Assembly (NCBI GenBank): GCA_036272055.1
Contig: DATAZL010000039.1
Location: 8,322 to 72,321, forward strand
DNA: 64,000 bases
Reading direction: 5' to 3'
Source: DASZVB01 sp036272055
GTDB taxonomy: Bacteria; Myxococcota_A; Polyangia; Polyangiales; Polyangiaceae
Shown here: in pieces, positions 26,971-34,062 of the stretch
How positions within the stretch are numbered: position 1 is the stretch's first letter
Layout of the letters: each line of letters opens with the position of its first letter
Made by a program: the position numbers and the translations under genes
The notes under the pieces: generated by a model
The model's database searches: none
The model's input: the letters and a program-made list of their open reading frames with translations, nothing else
What the model was told of the DNA's origin: nothing

Positions 26971-27002
26971 AGGCGCCGGGAAGGGATTTTCCGGCGCCTC
27001 GC
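26968..27002. terminator. Perfect 12-bp hairpin between two convergent gene remnants
   Basis: GCGAGGCGCCGG (26968-26979), an 11-base loop ending in TTTT, and CCGGCGCCTCGC (26991-27002). It lies between the plus-strand and minus-strand four-helix-bundle remnants, as expected for a bidirectional terminator. It begins just after the last recognisable codons of the plus fragment and ends 8 bp before the minus-strand stop. Confidence 0.6.
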
Positions 27003-27009
27003 ACGGCGT

Positions 27010-27359
27010 CTAGCGAGCAATCTGCCGCGGAAAGGACAGCCGGTAGAGGGTACCCAGGATGTGTTGCGATGCGCCCTCGAGCTCCGCTCGAAGCGGCGGC
27101 AGGTAACCAAGGGGGCCTTGGCCCCCCGCAGCTTCGCCTTCGGCGAACTGCTCCCCCCGCCGCCTTCGCGGGCTCGCTTCGTTCGCGTAGTTCCGCTTCT
27201 TCGATGCTTCGGGGACGGCGCTGTTCGCCGACGAACATCTACGGACGCCGACGAACGGCGCAGCTGTCGCGCGAGATCCGGATCGTGGTGTGCGATGCGC
27301 GGCACGAGCTCAGCGACGTCCGCGACGAATGACAGAATGACGGGATAGAGACGAAGCAT
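27010..27359 (-). pseudogene. Four-helix-bundle protein gene with its centre replaced by a dispersed repeat
   Basis: ATG 27359 has a strong AAAGGAG 7 bases upstream. The first 40 residues (MLRLYPVILSFVADVAEL, then HHDPDLARQLRRSSASV) match the N-terminal helices of the four-helix-bundle family (TIGR02436). The family's C-terminus is recognisable too: LGYLPPLRAELEGASQHI, then LGTLYRL and a stop at 27010. Between them (27112-27239) the expected SVPLNLAEG...ALGYL segment is missing and repeat DNA is present. The two ends are in different frames (the gap is 128 bp, not a multiple of 3), so no full product is made. The intact start region suggests the damage is recent. Confidence 0.75.
27112..27217 (-). 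repeat. Dispersed GC-rich modular repeat, copy A
   Basis: It shares a 42-base identical block (27121-27162) with the reverse complement of 63911-63952, and 31 bases with copy B (33882-33912). Modules, read on the minus strand: GAACTACGCGA with an AGCGAGCCCGCGAAG unit, a GGCGGGGGGAGC unit, an imperfect palindrome (AGTTCGCC-GAA-GGCGAAGCT) and a GGGGGGCCAAGGCCCCC hairpin. It lies inside a broken four-helix-bundle gene. Confidence 0.85.
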
Positions 27360-27384
27360 CGGGATTCTCCTTTCGAGAGACCCC

Positions 27385-27444
27385 TCGCTGTCCCTCTCCC
27401 TCTCCCTCTCCCTCTCCCTCTCGCTGTCCCTCTCCCTCTCGCTA
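27385..27444. repeat. Hexanucleotide microsatellite (TCCCTC/GAGGGA)
   Basis: Ten consecutive hexamers: TCGCTG, five TCCCTC, TCGCTG, two TCCCTC, TCGCTA. The complementary strand is almost pure purine. It sits 26 bp upstream of the ATG of the minus-strand four-helix-bundle remnant, so it would be in that gene's leader. Repeat-number change would not alter any intact reading frame. Confidence 0.9.
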
Positions 27445-27603
27445 ACTCGGCCCCTTACCCTAATCAGGTCCCGTGCCCCACGCCTTTTGAAGGGAAGAGA
27501 TGTGACGAATCTTGAGCCGACGAGGTACATCGAATTTCCCCGTGAAAAAGGCGTACCGAGCGGGCGCGAGGAGCCGGGCGCACGCGGTAGGCGGTCGTTG
27601 CGT

Positions 27604-27620
27604 CGCAGCGTGGCGCTGCG
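27604..27620 (-). terminator. Short hairpin after the M16-like/LysM gene
   Basis: CGCAGCG, loop CCA, CGCTGCG on the minus strand, 11-27 bp after the stop at 27631. There is no U-run, so it is only a possible terminator. The rest of 27445-27630 shows no gene or other clear signal. Confidence 0.35.
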
Positions 27621-27630
27621 TGAAACCCCG

Positions 27631-28995
27631 TCACGGTGGAGGGATCCAGAGCGGTTGCCCTGGCGTCAGGCCGTATTTCGGATCGACGTCGTTCGAGCGT
27701 GCGATCTGTTGCACGGTGACGTGGAACTTCGCGGCGATGGCGGCGAGGGTGTCGCCTTCGGCGACGGTGTAGAGCTTTTGCTTCGCGACGCGCGGGTCGT
27801 CGGTAGGCCACGACGGAGGATAGACCTCGATCGTCGTGCGGCGTGCATCGCCGAGCCCGTGGAGCACGGCCCGGATCACGTCGAGGATCGTGACGCGCTC
27901 GAGAGCTCTCTCTTCGGCGACGGCGCGTGGCGCGCCACCTCGTGAGAGCTCGTAGGACGCGAGGAGACGAGCGCGCGCGAGCGGCTCTTCCCACGTCCGG
28001 TACGTGTCGAGGAGGAGCCGCGACTTTGCGCGGATGAGCTCGCGGCGCGACGGCCCGACGATCCGGAGCTGCTTCAGCGCGCCGTCGACGAAGCGGCGCA
28101 GCCGGTCGATCGAGACGTGGGTCGACGGCTCGACGACGAGCCCCTGTAGCGTGCCGCCCGGCAGATGGACGGCCCAGGCGTCGGCGCCCTTGCCGAGGTG
28201 GGTGTCGGTGAAGAGCTTCGGCAAGCGGGCGCGCACGCCGCCGCCGAGCACCTCGAGCGCGACGCGGATCCCGGTCTCGTCGCTGCTGCCCTCCGGCGTG
28301 AGCCAAGTGTACCGCGCGCGCGGCGAAGGGATGTCGGCCTGCATCGACGCCATGCGTTCCGTCGTCTGCACGGGCTGCCACGGTTCGGCGCGGACGACCG
28401 GCGCGTCATCCGCCGGCGCGCCGAAATACTCCACGGCACGCTTCGTCGCTTCATCGACGTCGACCCGTCCCGTCACGACCAGCGCAAATCGCGACCCCGA
28501 AGGCGGCGCGCCGGCGCTCGCGCCCTCCAGCGCAATAGCCGCCGCGCGAGAGAGAGACGGCTCGAACGCGTCGAGCGCGGGAGCAACGGCATTCGGCGTC
28601 GCAACGGCGCTCGGCGTCGTGACGGCGCTCGGCGTGGTAGCGGGTGCACCCGCGAGAACGTGTGACGTCAGCCAGAGCCCGAAGGCGAGCTCGCCGGGCG
28701 GCAGGGTGGCGCACCAGACGGCGATGCCGTCGAGGTCGACGCGCGACGCTTCGCCGCCACGCTGCGCGAGCGCGAGCTCCAGTGGGGCGTCGGTATCGAA
28801 CCGGGCCGGCGCGACGCAGAGCGCGAGCGACGCGGCGGTAGGGTCGGCGCTCACGACGAGAGTGCCGCTCGCAGCGAGCCCCGATATCACGACGGAGAAG
28901 GGCTCCACCGGAGCGGCGGGGTCGGCGTGCGCATCGACGGCGAACAGCGACGTCGCGAGGGCGACGAATAGTGACGTCGCGAGAGCGACGAGCAG
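27631..28995 (-). CDS. Secreted M16-peptidase-like protein with C-terminal LysM domain
   Basis: About 454 residues. The N-terminus is an export signal (LLVALATSLFVALATSLF, then AVDAHADP) containing a tandem duplication of VALATSLF. Residues about 160-385 resemble the second, non-catalytic half of M16 (insulinase-like) peptidases: ALEVLGGGVRARLPKLFTDT and ELIRAKSRLLLDTYRTWEEPLARARLLASYEL. The zinc motif HxxEH is absent, so peptidase activity is unlikely. The last 50 residues are a LysM peptidoglycan-binding domain (LYTVAEGDTLAAIAAKF, ending in LWIPPP). No ATG, GTG or TTG occurs near the signal peptide; CTG 28995 is my best guess. The nearest canonical start in frame lies about 50 codons upstream inside the preceding gene. 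Probably cotranscribed with the Cys-rich gene 20 bp upstream. Confidence 0.72.
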   Translation of the reverse strand: MLVALATSLFVALATSLFAVDAHADPAAPVEPFSVVISGLAASGTLVVSADPTAASLALCVAPARFDTDAPLELALAQRGGEASRVDLDGIAVWCATLPPGELAFGLWLTSHVLAGAPATTPSAVTTPSAVATPNAVAPALDAFEPSLSRAAAIALEGASAGAPPSGSRFALVVTGRVDVDEATKRAVEYFGAPADDAPVVRAEPWQPVQTTERMASMQADIPSPRARYTWLTPEGSSDETGIRVALEVLGGGVRARLPKLFTDTHLGKGADAWAVHLPGGTLQGLVVEPSTHVSIDRLRRFVDGALKQLRIVGPSRRELIRAKSRLLLDTYRTWEEPLARARLLASYELSRGGAPRAVAEERALERVTILDVIRAVLHGLGDARRTTIEVYPPSWPTDDPRVAKQKLYTVAEGDTLAAIAAKFHVTVQQIARSNDVDPKYGLTPGQPLWIPPP

Positions 28996-29015
28996 CGCGC
29001 GGCGCTTCGCGACGA

Positions 29016-29408
29016 CTACGACGGGCTCGGCTTCGGTGTCCCGGGCTTCGGCGGGAGCTTCGGTGGCGCGGGCTTGCCCTTGCCGGGCAACGACGACGGC
29101 GCGGCGCTCGGCGCCGGCGGCGTGCTGCTCGGTGCCGGCGGCGTCGGCAGCGGCGCGCTGCTCCCGGGCGGCAACGGTGTGCTGCATGCCTTCACGCATG
29201 CGACGACGTCGCGATCGCACGACGCCTGGCAATCCGGCTTGCCGTCGCAGCGATCGATGCAGTCGGTGTACGCGGTCTGGCAGCGCGTGTTGCACTGCTG
29301 CACGCCGAGTTGCTCCGCGGCGCCGTCGAACGCCGGCGCGGCCCACGCGAGCCCGACCGGCCCCAGCGCGAGGAGAACCGTGAGCCGCCACGGGGTGTCG
29401 AGTCGCAC
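29016..29408 (-). CDS. Secreted Cys-rich protein with four CX3C motifs
   Basis: About 130 residues. A signal peptide (WRLTVLLALGPVGLAWA) is followed by a short helical region holding four CX3C motifs: CNTRC, CIDRC, CQASC and CVKAC, separated by 6, 5 and 6 residues. This spacing suggests antiparallel helices stapled by disulfides. The rest is a Pro/Ala/Ser-rich tail (SSAPLPTPPAPSSTPPAPS) ending in Lys/Pro. No database family is recognised. GTG 29408 places the signal peptide at the N-terminus; GTG 29453 and ATG 29489 are in-frame alternatives and no ribosome site decides. It precedes the M16-like/LysM gene and is divergent from a thioredoxin-fold lipoprotein, which fits periplasmic disulfide chemistry. 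Confidence 0.68.
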   Translation of the reverse strand: MRLDTPWRLTVLLALGPVGLAWAAPAFDGAAEQLGVQQCNTRCQTAYTDCIDRCDGKPDCQASCDRDVVACVKACSTPLPPGSSAPLPTPPAPSSTPPAPSAAPSSLPGKGKPAPPKLPPKPGTPKPSPS

Positions 29409-29524
29409 GCGGGGATCAACGGCACGCGCGGCGCTCGAATGAAGGTGTCGCACCGCCGGGGCGCGCGGTTTGCTGCATATATCGGCCATCGGACATCGTC
29501 GTCGACCCGTGCTAGTCGTTCAGC

Positions 29525-30115
29525 GTGAAGTTCGGTCATCGATTCGCATTCGTGGCGTTGCTCTGGGGCATCGGGTGTCAATCCGGCAAGACCCCGCCGA
29601 TCGCCGACAAGCCGGCCGCGCTCGCTCCTGCCACGGCCGCCACGGTCGCCCCCGTCGTGCAGGCCGCCGCGCCGCGCACCGTCGAGACGCCGACGCCGGC
29701 GCCGCCGCAGGCCCCAGCAGCAGGTCACGGTGTCGAGTGGAAGGGCAACGTCGCCTGGCACACCTGGGAGGAGGGGCTCTCGCTCGCGAAGAAGGAGTCG
29801 AAGCCGATCATGGTGCTCGTGTATGCGGACTGGTGCCCGCACTGCCGAGCCCTCGCTCCCGTCTTTGCGGACCCCGAGGTCGAGGCACTTTCGACGCACC
29901 TCGTCATGGTTCGTCAGAATCACGACGAGGATCCGGCGTGGCTCGAGCCCTTCAATCAGAAGTTCGGCGGCTACGTTCCGCGGATCTTTTTCTTCGACTC
30001 CAGCGGAAAAATCCGGGATGACTTGACCAGTGGGCACCCCCGGTATCCCTATTTCTATGCAGCAGAAGCCAGCGATCTGCTGAAGAAAAGCATGCGGCGC
30101 GCCATCAGTTCGTAG
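29525..30115 (+). CDS. Thioredoxin-fold lipoprotein (WCPHC)
   Basis: A 196-residue protein with signal ending LLWGIGC (Cys18, a plausible lipobox), an Ala/Pro/Thr-rich spacer to about 68, and a thioredoxin-like domain (about 72-190). The redox site is WCPHC (Cys104, Cys107), with MVLVYADWCPHCRAL forming the usual beta-alpha start and cis-Pro YVPRIFFFD further on. The ACPxC/PHC type is seen in DsbA/DsbD-gamma-like proteins, so periplasmic thiol exchange is likely; the direction (oxidase or reductase) is not predictable. GTG 29525 is the start, with no strong ribosome site. It is divergent from the CX3C protein gene, a possible substrate. Confidence 0.85.
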   Translation: MKFGHRFAFVALLWGIGCQSGKTPPIADKPAALAPATAATVAPVVQAAAPRTVETPTPAPPQAPAAGHGVEWKGNVAWHTWEEGLSLAKKESKPIMVLVYADWCPHCRALAPVFADPEVEALSTHLVMVRQNHDEDPAWLEPFNQKFGGYVPRIFFFDSSGKIRDDLTSGHPRYPYFYAAEASDLLKKSMRRAISS

Positions 30116-30183
30116 GCATTGCGCATAAAATGGCCCATGCGGGCGAAAACTTGCCCGGTTAGACTCCTGCCCGCGGTGCGACG

Positions 30184-30201
30184 GCGGCAGGTTCCTGCCG
30201 C
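30184..30201. other. Palindrome upstream of the PEGA-domain gene
   Basis: GCGGCAGG-TT-CCTGCCGC, a perfect 8-bp inverted repeat 42 bp before ATG 30243 and about 70 bp after the thioredoxin-fold gene stop. It could be a regulator site or a weak 3' hairpin; no other signal separates these options. Confidence 0.35.
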
Positions 30202-30242
30202 TCGCGCGAACAGGGGCGATGCCTCCGAAGGAAGCAGCGACG

Positions 30243-33137
30243 ATGAGCACCAGAGATTCCGGACCGAACCTGCTGGATGAGTTCTTCTCGCCGCCCAAGG
30301 ACGACGCCGACGAGGAAGTCGAGGTCGTCGACGACGTAGAAGAGGGCGACGAGGCCGACGCTGCCGCGATCGCGTCTGCCGCGCCGCGCCGCTCACTTCC
30401 GCCTCCACCGCCCTCCATGCGCGCTCCACGCGGCGCGTCGGTGCCCCCGCAGCGCGGCTCCACGCAACGTGTCTCGTCGCCTCCGCCGCCGCTGCGTTCG
30501 ACGCTCGTCGGCATGCCGGACCCCGTCATCGAGGACGGGGAGGACGGGGCAGAGATGTCGCCGAGCGCCGACGCGAACGAAGAAGCCGTTCCTCCGACGA
30601 TGGAGGCGGCGGGCCTCGAGGCCGGGAAGCCTGCGCAATTCGAGCAGGAAACGTATTCCAGCGGCTTCGCCGGCGCCGGAATGCCGGAGCACGTCGGCGA
30701 ACCGCCGGTGCCGGAAGAGAACGCGACGACGTCGTCGGACGACGACATCGATCGCATGCTCGGCGCCCTCGAGACGCCGGACACCCAGCGCGGCGAAGAG
30801 CGCCCGTCGGGTGAGAGCGACATGGCCAGCGCCCTGGTCGGATCTCTCGACCTGCGTGGCGACACGCCCTCCGCGACGGACACCACGGCGACCGGTCACG
30901 ACGTGAACGAGGTTGCTGCATCTTCCGACGTCTTCGAACAGCCCGCGATGGCTCACGACGACGAGCCGATGCACGCCGCCGCGCAGGACAACGAGCCGGT
31001 ACACGATGCCGCGCAGGACAACGACGAGGCGCAGCACGCAGTGCTCCCTGTGCCGCCGGTGGTCGGCGGAAGCTCCGGCGGGGCGCTCGGTCCGTCTTCG
31101 GCGTGGCCCGCGGCCGCGAAGATCGACGAGTGGGACGACGACTGGGCTCCGTCTCTGGCGGCCCTCGGCGCCCAGGACGCGCCCGCGGTCTCGCTACGGC
31201 CCCCGTCGCGAAGCAAGGTGCCCGCCGACGGCTCGCCGTTCCGGCTGTCGCTGCCCGCACCGCCGCCGCCTCCGATGAAGCGCGCGATGAAGCTCCCGAT
31301 GCCTCACACCGAGGACGCGGACGAGCCGGAAGTGGCGTCGCCGGTGACCGACGAAAGCGAATCCGTCGAACACGCTTCCTACGAGACCGCGGCGAGCGCC
31401 GACGGCGAGGGAGAGCCGAGCCATCCGTCGCTATCGATGGAGATGTCGCCGTTCGGTTCTGCGGACGAGGTCTCGCGCGAGGATCTGACGAGGCCGCTCC
31501 CGCCGACGGAGCTCGCTCGTCTTGCCGCGACCGGTGAAGCGTCCCACCCCGAGTCCGAGATCCTTCGTGACGACGTCACGATCCCGCTGCCCGGCCTCTC
31601 GTCGGACGAGCTCGGATACGATTCGCCGCACCTCGCGGCATTGCCCGATCCGTACACCTCGGACACCGATCTCACGCGCCCGTTGATCCAGTTCGACGGC
31701 CGCGGTGACGTCCCGCGGAGTCTCATTCTTCCGCCGCTGCGGCCACCGCCCGAGCAGGAGACGTCCGACGTCCCCGTCATCGTCGCGGTCCCGCCGCCCA
31801 CCGTCGGCACCGTCGAGCACTCGCCGTCGATCCAGATCACGTCGGGCTCCGAGTACACCCCGACGTCGCAGCTCTCGCGGCCGTTCTCGCCGACGCGCAC
31901 GTCACCGGGCATGCGCGGCGTGCTGCCGCCGATCCCGAAGCCCGCGCCCGTTCCGACGGATTTCGGCAAGCGCGGACCGAGTCACTCCGTCGTGCCCGTC
32001 GCCGGCTCGGTCTTCCCGCCGGGCTTCGCGTCGAACAGGCGGTGGCTCATCGGGCTCGCCGCGGCGCTGTTCGGGATGCTCGCCGTTGGCTTCGCGATGC
32101 GTTCGCGCAGCGGCTCGCTCGTCGTGACCGTCGCCGGTCCGACCGGCGCGGCCGTCTCCGGCGTCGCGGTGCGCGTCGACGGCATGGAGCGCTGCACCAG
32201 CGCGCCCTGCATCGTGAAGGACCTCAAGCCCGGGATGCACCTCGTCAGTGCGTCCGGTTCCGGTCTCGAGCCGAGCGCGGATCGCGCCATCGTGCTCGAA
32301 CCCGGCGAGCAGGTCGCGCATCACGTCGTGCTGAGCGGCGAGGAGCGCGCGACCGCGGGCCTCAGCGTCGCTGCCATCGGCGGCGGTCTCCACGTGACGG
32401 TCGACGGGCGTGACGTCGGGGCACCGCCCGTGACGTTGAACGACGTCGCTCCCGGCGAGCACACCGTTCGCATCGTCGGAGACGAGCGCTTCTACCAGCC
32501 GTACCAGGAGGTCGTGAAGCTCGACCGCGGTGAGGTGCGAAGCCTCGGTCCGGTGCGCCTGCGCGTGCTCCGCGGCCAGCTCGAACTCCGCGCGGGCGAA
32601 GGCGCCGACGGCGCGACAATCGCCGTGGACGGCCGGCGCGTGCAGCGGTTGCCTGCGTCGATCGAGCTCTCCGCCGACGAGTCGCACGAGGTGACCGCGA
32701 GCAAGCCGGGTCACCCCGAGTTCACTCAGGAGGTGGTCTTCGACGGAACCGCGGAGCGCGCGGTGACGGTCTCGTTCGGTCCAGACGCCGCCAGCGCCGT
32801 CGCGTCGGAGCCGGTGCACCACGCCGCGAGCGCCACGAGTACGAGGTCGGCCATGGCGTCGGCTGCGCCGACTCGCTCGCGTGCCGTGTCGTCGAGCACG
32901 ACGGCGCCCGCGGTCGCAGCCGCAGCTCCGGCAGGTACTGCCACCCTCGACATCACCTCGACGCCGCCGTCGGCCGTCGTCGTGAACGGTCGCCCGCTCG
33001 GCACCACGCCGCTGCACAACGTGCACGTCGGCGCCGGCAAGCAGACGGTCCTCTTCGTTCACCCGTCGCTCGGCCGGAAGGTGGCTTCGGCCAACGTCGC
33101 TCCCGGTGGTCGCGCCTCCATCGGCGTAAAATTCTGA
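30243..33137 (+). CDS. PEGA-domain membrane protein with long acidic disordered N-terminus
   Basis: About 964 residues. The first 600 are low-complexity, rich in Asp, Glu, Ser, Pro and Ala, with blocks such as SREDLTRPLPPTELARLA and LRDDVTIPLPGL that recur with variation (DLTRPL/DVTIPL). One membrane helix follows (about 600-621, RWLIGLAAALFGMLAVGFAM). The outer part carries PEGA-type beta repeats (about 625-700, 705-780 and 900-964; GSLVVTVAGPTGAAVSGVAV, TLDITSTPPSAVVVNGRPLG), usually linked to surface layers or membrane-associated signalling. The topology is a disordered cytoplasmic tail and an extracytoplasmic PEGA region. ATG 30219 is an alternative start; 30243 is preferred for MSTRDSGPNLLDEFF. 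The function is unknown. Confidence 0.85.
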   Translation: MSTRDSGPNLLDEFFSPPKDDADEEVEVVDDVEEGDEADAAAIASAAPRRSLPPPPPSMRAPRGASVPPQRGSTQRVSSPPPPLRSTLVGMPDPVIEDGEDGAEMSPSADANEEAVPPTMEAAGLEAGKPAQFEQETYSSGFAGAGMPEHVGEPPVPEENATTSSDDDIDRMLGALETPDTQRGEERPSGESDMASALVGSLDLRGDTPSATDTTATGHDVNEVAASSDVFEQPAMAHDDEPMHAAAQDNEPVHDAAQDNDEAQHAVLPVPPVVGGSSGGALGPSSAWPAAAKIDEWDDDWAPSLAALGAQDAPAVSLRPPSRSKVPADGSPFRLSLPAPPPPPMKRAMKLPMPHTEDADEPEVASPVTDESESVEHASYETAASADGEGEPSHPSLSMEMSPFGSADEVSREDLTRPLPPTELARLAATGEASHPESEILRDDVTIPLPGLSSDELGYDSPHLAALPDPYTSDTDLTRPLIQFDGRGDVPRSLILPPLRPPPEQETSDVPVIVAVPPPTVGTVEHSPSIQITSGSEYTPTSQLSRPFSPTRTSPGMRGVLPPIPKPAPVPTDFGKRGPSHSVVPVAGSVFPPGFASNRRWLIGLAAALFGMLAVGFAMRSRSGSLVVTVAGPTGAAVSGVAVRVDGMERCTSAPCIVKDLKPGMHLVSASGSGLEPSADRAIVLEPGEQVAHHVVLSGEERATAGLSVAAIGGGLHVTVDGRDVGAPPVTLNDVAPGEHTVRIVGDERFYQPYQEVVKLDRGEVRSLGPVRLRVLRGQLELRAGEGADGATIAVDGRRVQRLPASIELSADESHEVTASKPGHPEFTQEVVFDGTAERAVTVSFGPDAASAVASEPVHHAASATSTRSAMASAAPTRSRAVSSSTTAPAVAAAAPAGTATLDITSTPPSAVVVNGRPLGTTPLHNVHVGAGKQTVLFVHPSLGRKVASANVAPGGRASIGVKF

Positions 33138-33342
33138 GCCGTCTCCGGCGCTAGCCCGACGCGCATGCGAGCGCCTGCGTCGTCGTTTGCGGCGTTCACG
33201 TGCGTGCTTTTGCGCGCGACGTGTGGACGGATACATGGTGGAAACTTCGCCGGTCGTTGAAAGGCGATGGCGGTGCGGGCCGTACCGTGGCAGCTTATTT
33301 TCTCTCCGATCTTTCTTCCCCGATCGCACCACTACCGCCCCG

Positions 33343-33843
33343 ATGAGCGACCGCGCTTTGCTTCCGAACCCCGAGCCCTCCGACCCCCAAGACGTTCGCT
33401 GGGCGCTCGAGACCGCGCGAACCCTGTGGGGGCAGGGCGACCGACGCGAAGCCCTCCAATGGGTCCGCCGCGCCGCCGAAGCCGCCGCCGAGGCGGGCGC
33501 CGACGATCGCGCGCTGTCCCTCGCCAAGATGGGGGCAGAGCTCCGGGGTGTCCTCGACATCCCGCGGACGCTGCCGCCGCCGCGGGCAGTGGAGGTGCCT
33601 CCGCCCGCTCAGCGCGGGGACGCGGAGCTCGTCGTCACCGTGGTCTCGACCGACGGGTCGATCCCGGCGCCGGACGCGTCGCTCGTGAGCCACCGCGCCC
33701 TTCGCGTCGCCGTCATGCCCGGCGAGAGCGGAACGGACCTCGTCGTGCGCGTGCTGTCCGAAGGCCAGTTCGCGCCGCCAAACTCCAAGGTCGCGCTCCT
33801 CGTCTCGCTCGAGCCCGGCCTGTCTCCGCTGCCGACCCCCTGA
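33343..33843 (+). CDS. Small conserved protein with N-terminal helical repeat, unknown function
   Basis: A 166-residue protein. Residues 13-70 (DVRWALETARTLWGQGDRREALQWVRRAAEAAAEAG) look like paired helices of the TPR/SEL1 type. A Pro-rich hinge follows (about 75-92), then a beta-rich C-terminal domain (ELVVTVVSTDG to VALLVSLEP). Similar short proteins with the ALLPNPEP N-terminus occur in myxobacterial genomes by my recollection, without a function. ATG 33343 was chosen because the helical repeat begins soon after; the extension to 33187 has a different composition. It follows the PEGA gene on the same strand after a 205-bp gap, and is followed by repeat copy B. Confidence 0.75.
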   Translation: MSDRALLPNPEPSDPQDVRWALETARTLWGQGDRREALQWVRRAAEAAAEAGADDRALSLAKMGAELRGVLDIPRTLPPPRAVEVPPPAQRGDAELVVTVVSTDGSIPAPDASLVSHRALRVAVMPGESGTDLVVRVLSEGQFAPPNSKVALLVSLEPGLSPLPTP

Positions 33844-33868
33844 GCCCTGCGGGCTGAGCGCTTAGTCA

Positions 33869-34038
33869 AGGGGGGACCTTGGCCCCCCGCAGCTTCGCCT
33901 TCGGCGAACTGCGCCCCCCGTTTAATCACGGGGGCCTTGCCCCCGCGGCTCGCTGTCGCGACCGCTCCCCCGCCGCCTTCGCGTGCTCGCTGCGCTCGCG
34001 TGCTCGCGTAGTTCCGCATCCTTGATGTTTCGGGGACG
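33869..34038 (-). repeat. Dispersed GC-rich modular repeat, copy B
   Basis: Same family as 27112-27217 and 63776-64000: a 31-base block (33882-33912) identical to copy A, a GGCCCCC/GGGGGCC hairpin unit (around 33920-33945), AGCGAGCACGCGAAGGCGG units and the GAACTACGCGAGC end. It fills the space between the convergent ends of the 33343 gene and the gamma-glutamyltransferase gene. Confidence 0.85.
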
Positions 34039-34062
34039 ACGGTCGCGTCGATGCGGAACTAC
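34008..34062. terminator. 12-bp inverted repeat at the gamma-glutamyltransferase 3' end
   Basis: GTAGTTCCGCAT (34008-34019) and ATGCGGAACTAC (34051-34062) are perfect complements around a 31-base loop. One arm lies in repeat copy B, the other overlaps the gamma-glutamyltransferase stop codon. It may act as a 3' hairpin; the long loop and lack of a U-run lower confidence. Confidence 0.4.

Noticed and set aside
27385..27444. Possible CRISPR array
   Set aside because: Hexamer units without spacers; a microsatellite.
26550..27530. 326-residue minus-strand ORF
   Set aside because: It runs through microsatellite, repeat and vWA gene 3' end; only its internal MLRLYPVIL stretch has family similarity, and that gene is broken.
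33609..34019. 136-residue minus-strand ORF in repeat copy B
   Set aside because: It is a translation of the GC-rich repeat and of the antisense strand of a real gene; no codon-use support.
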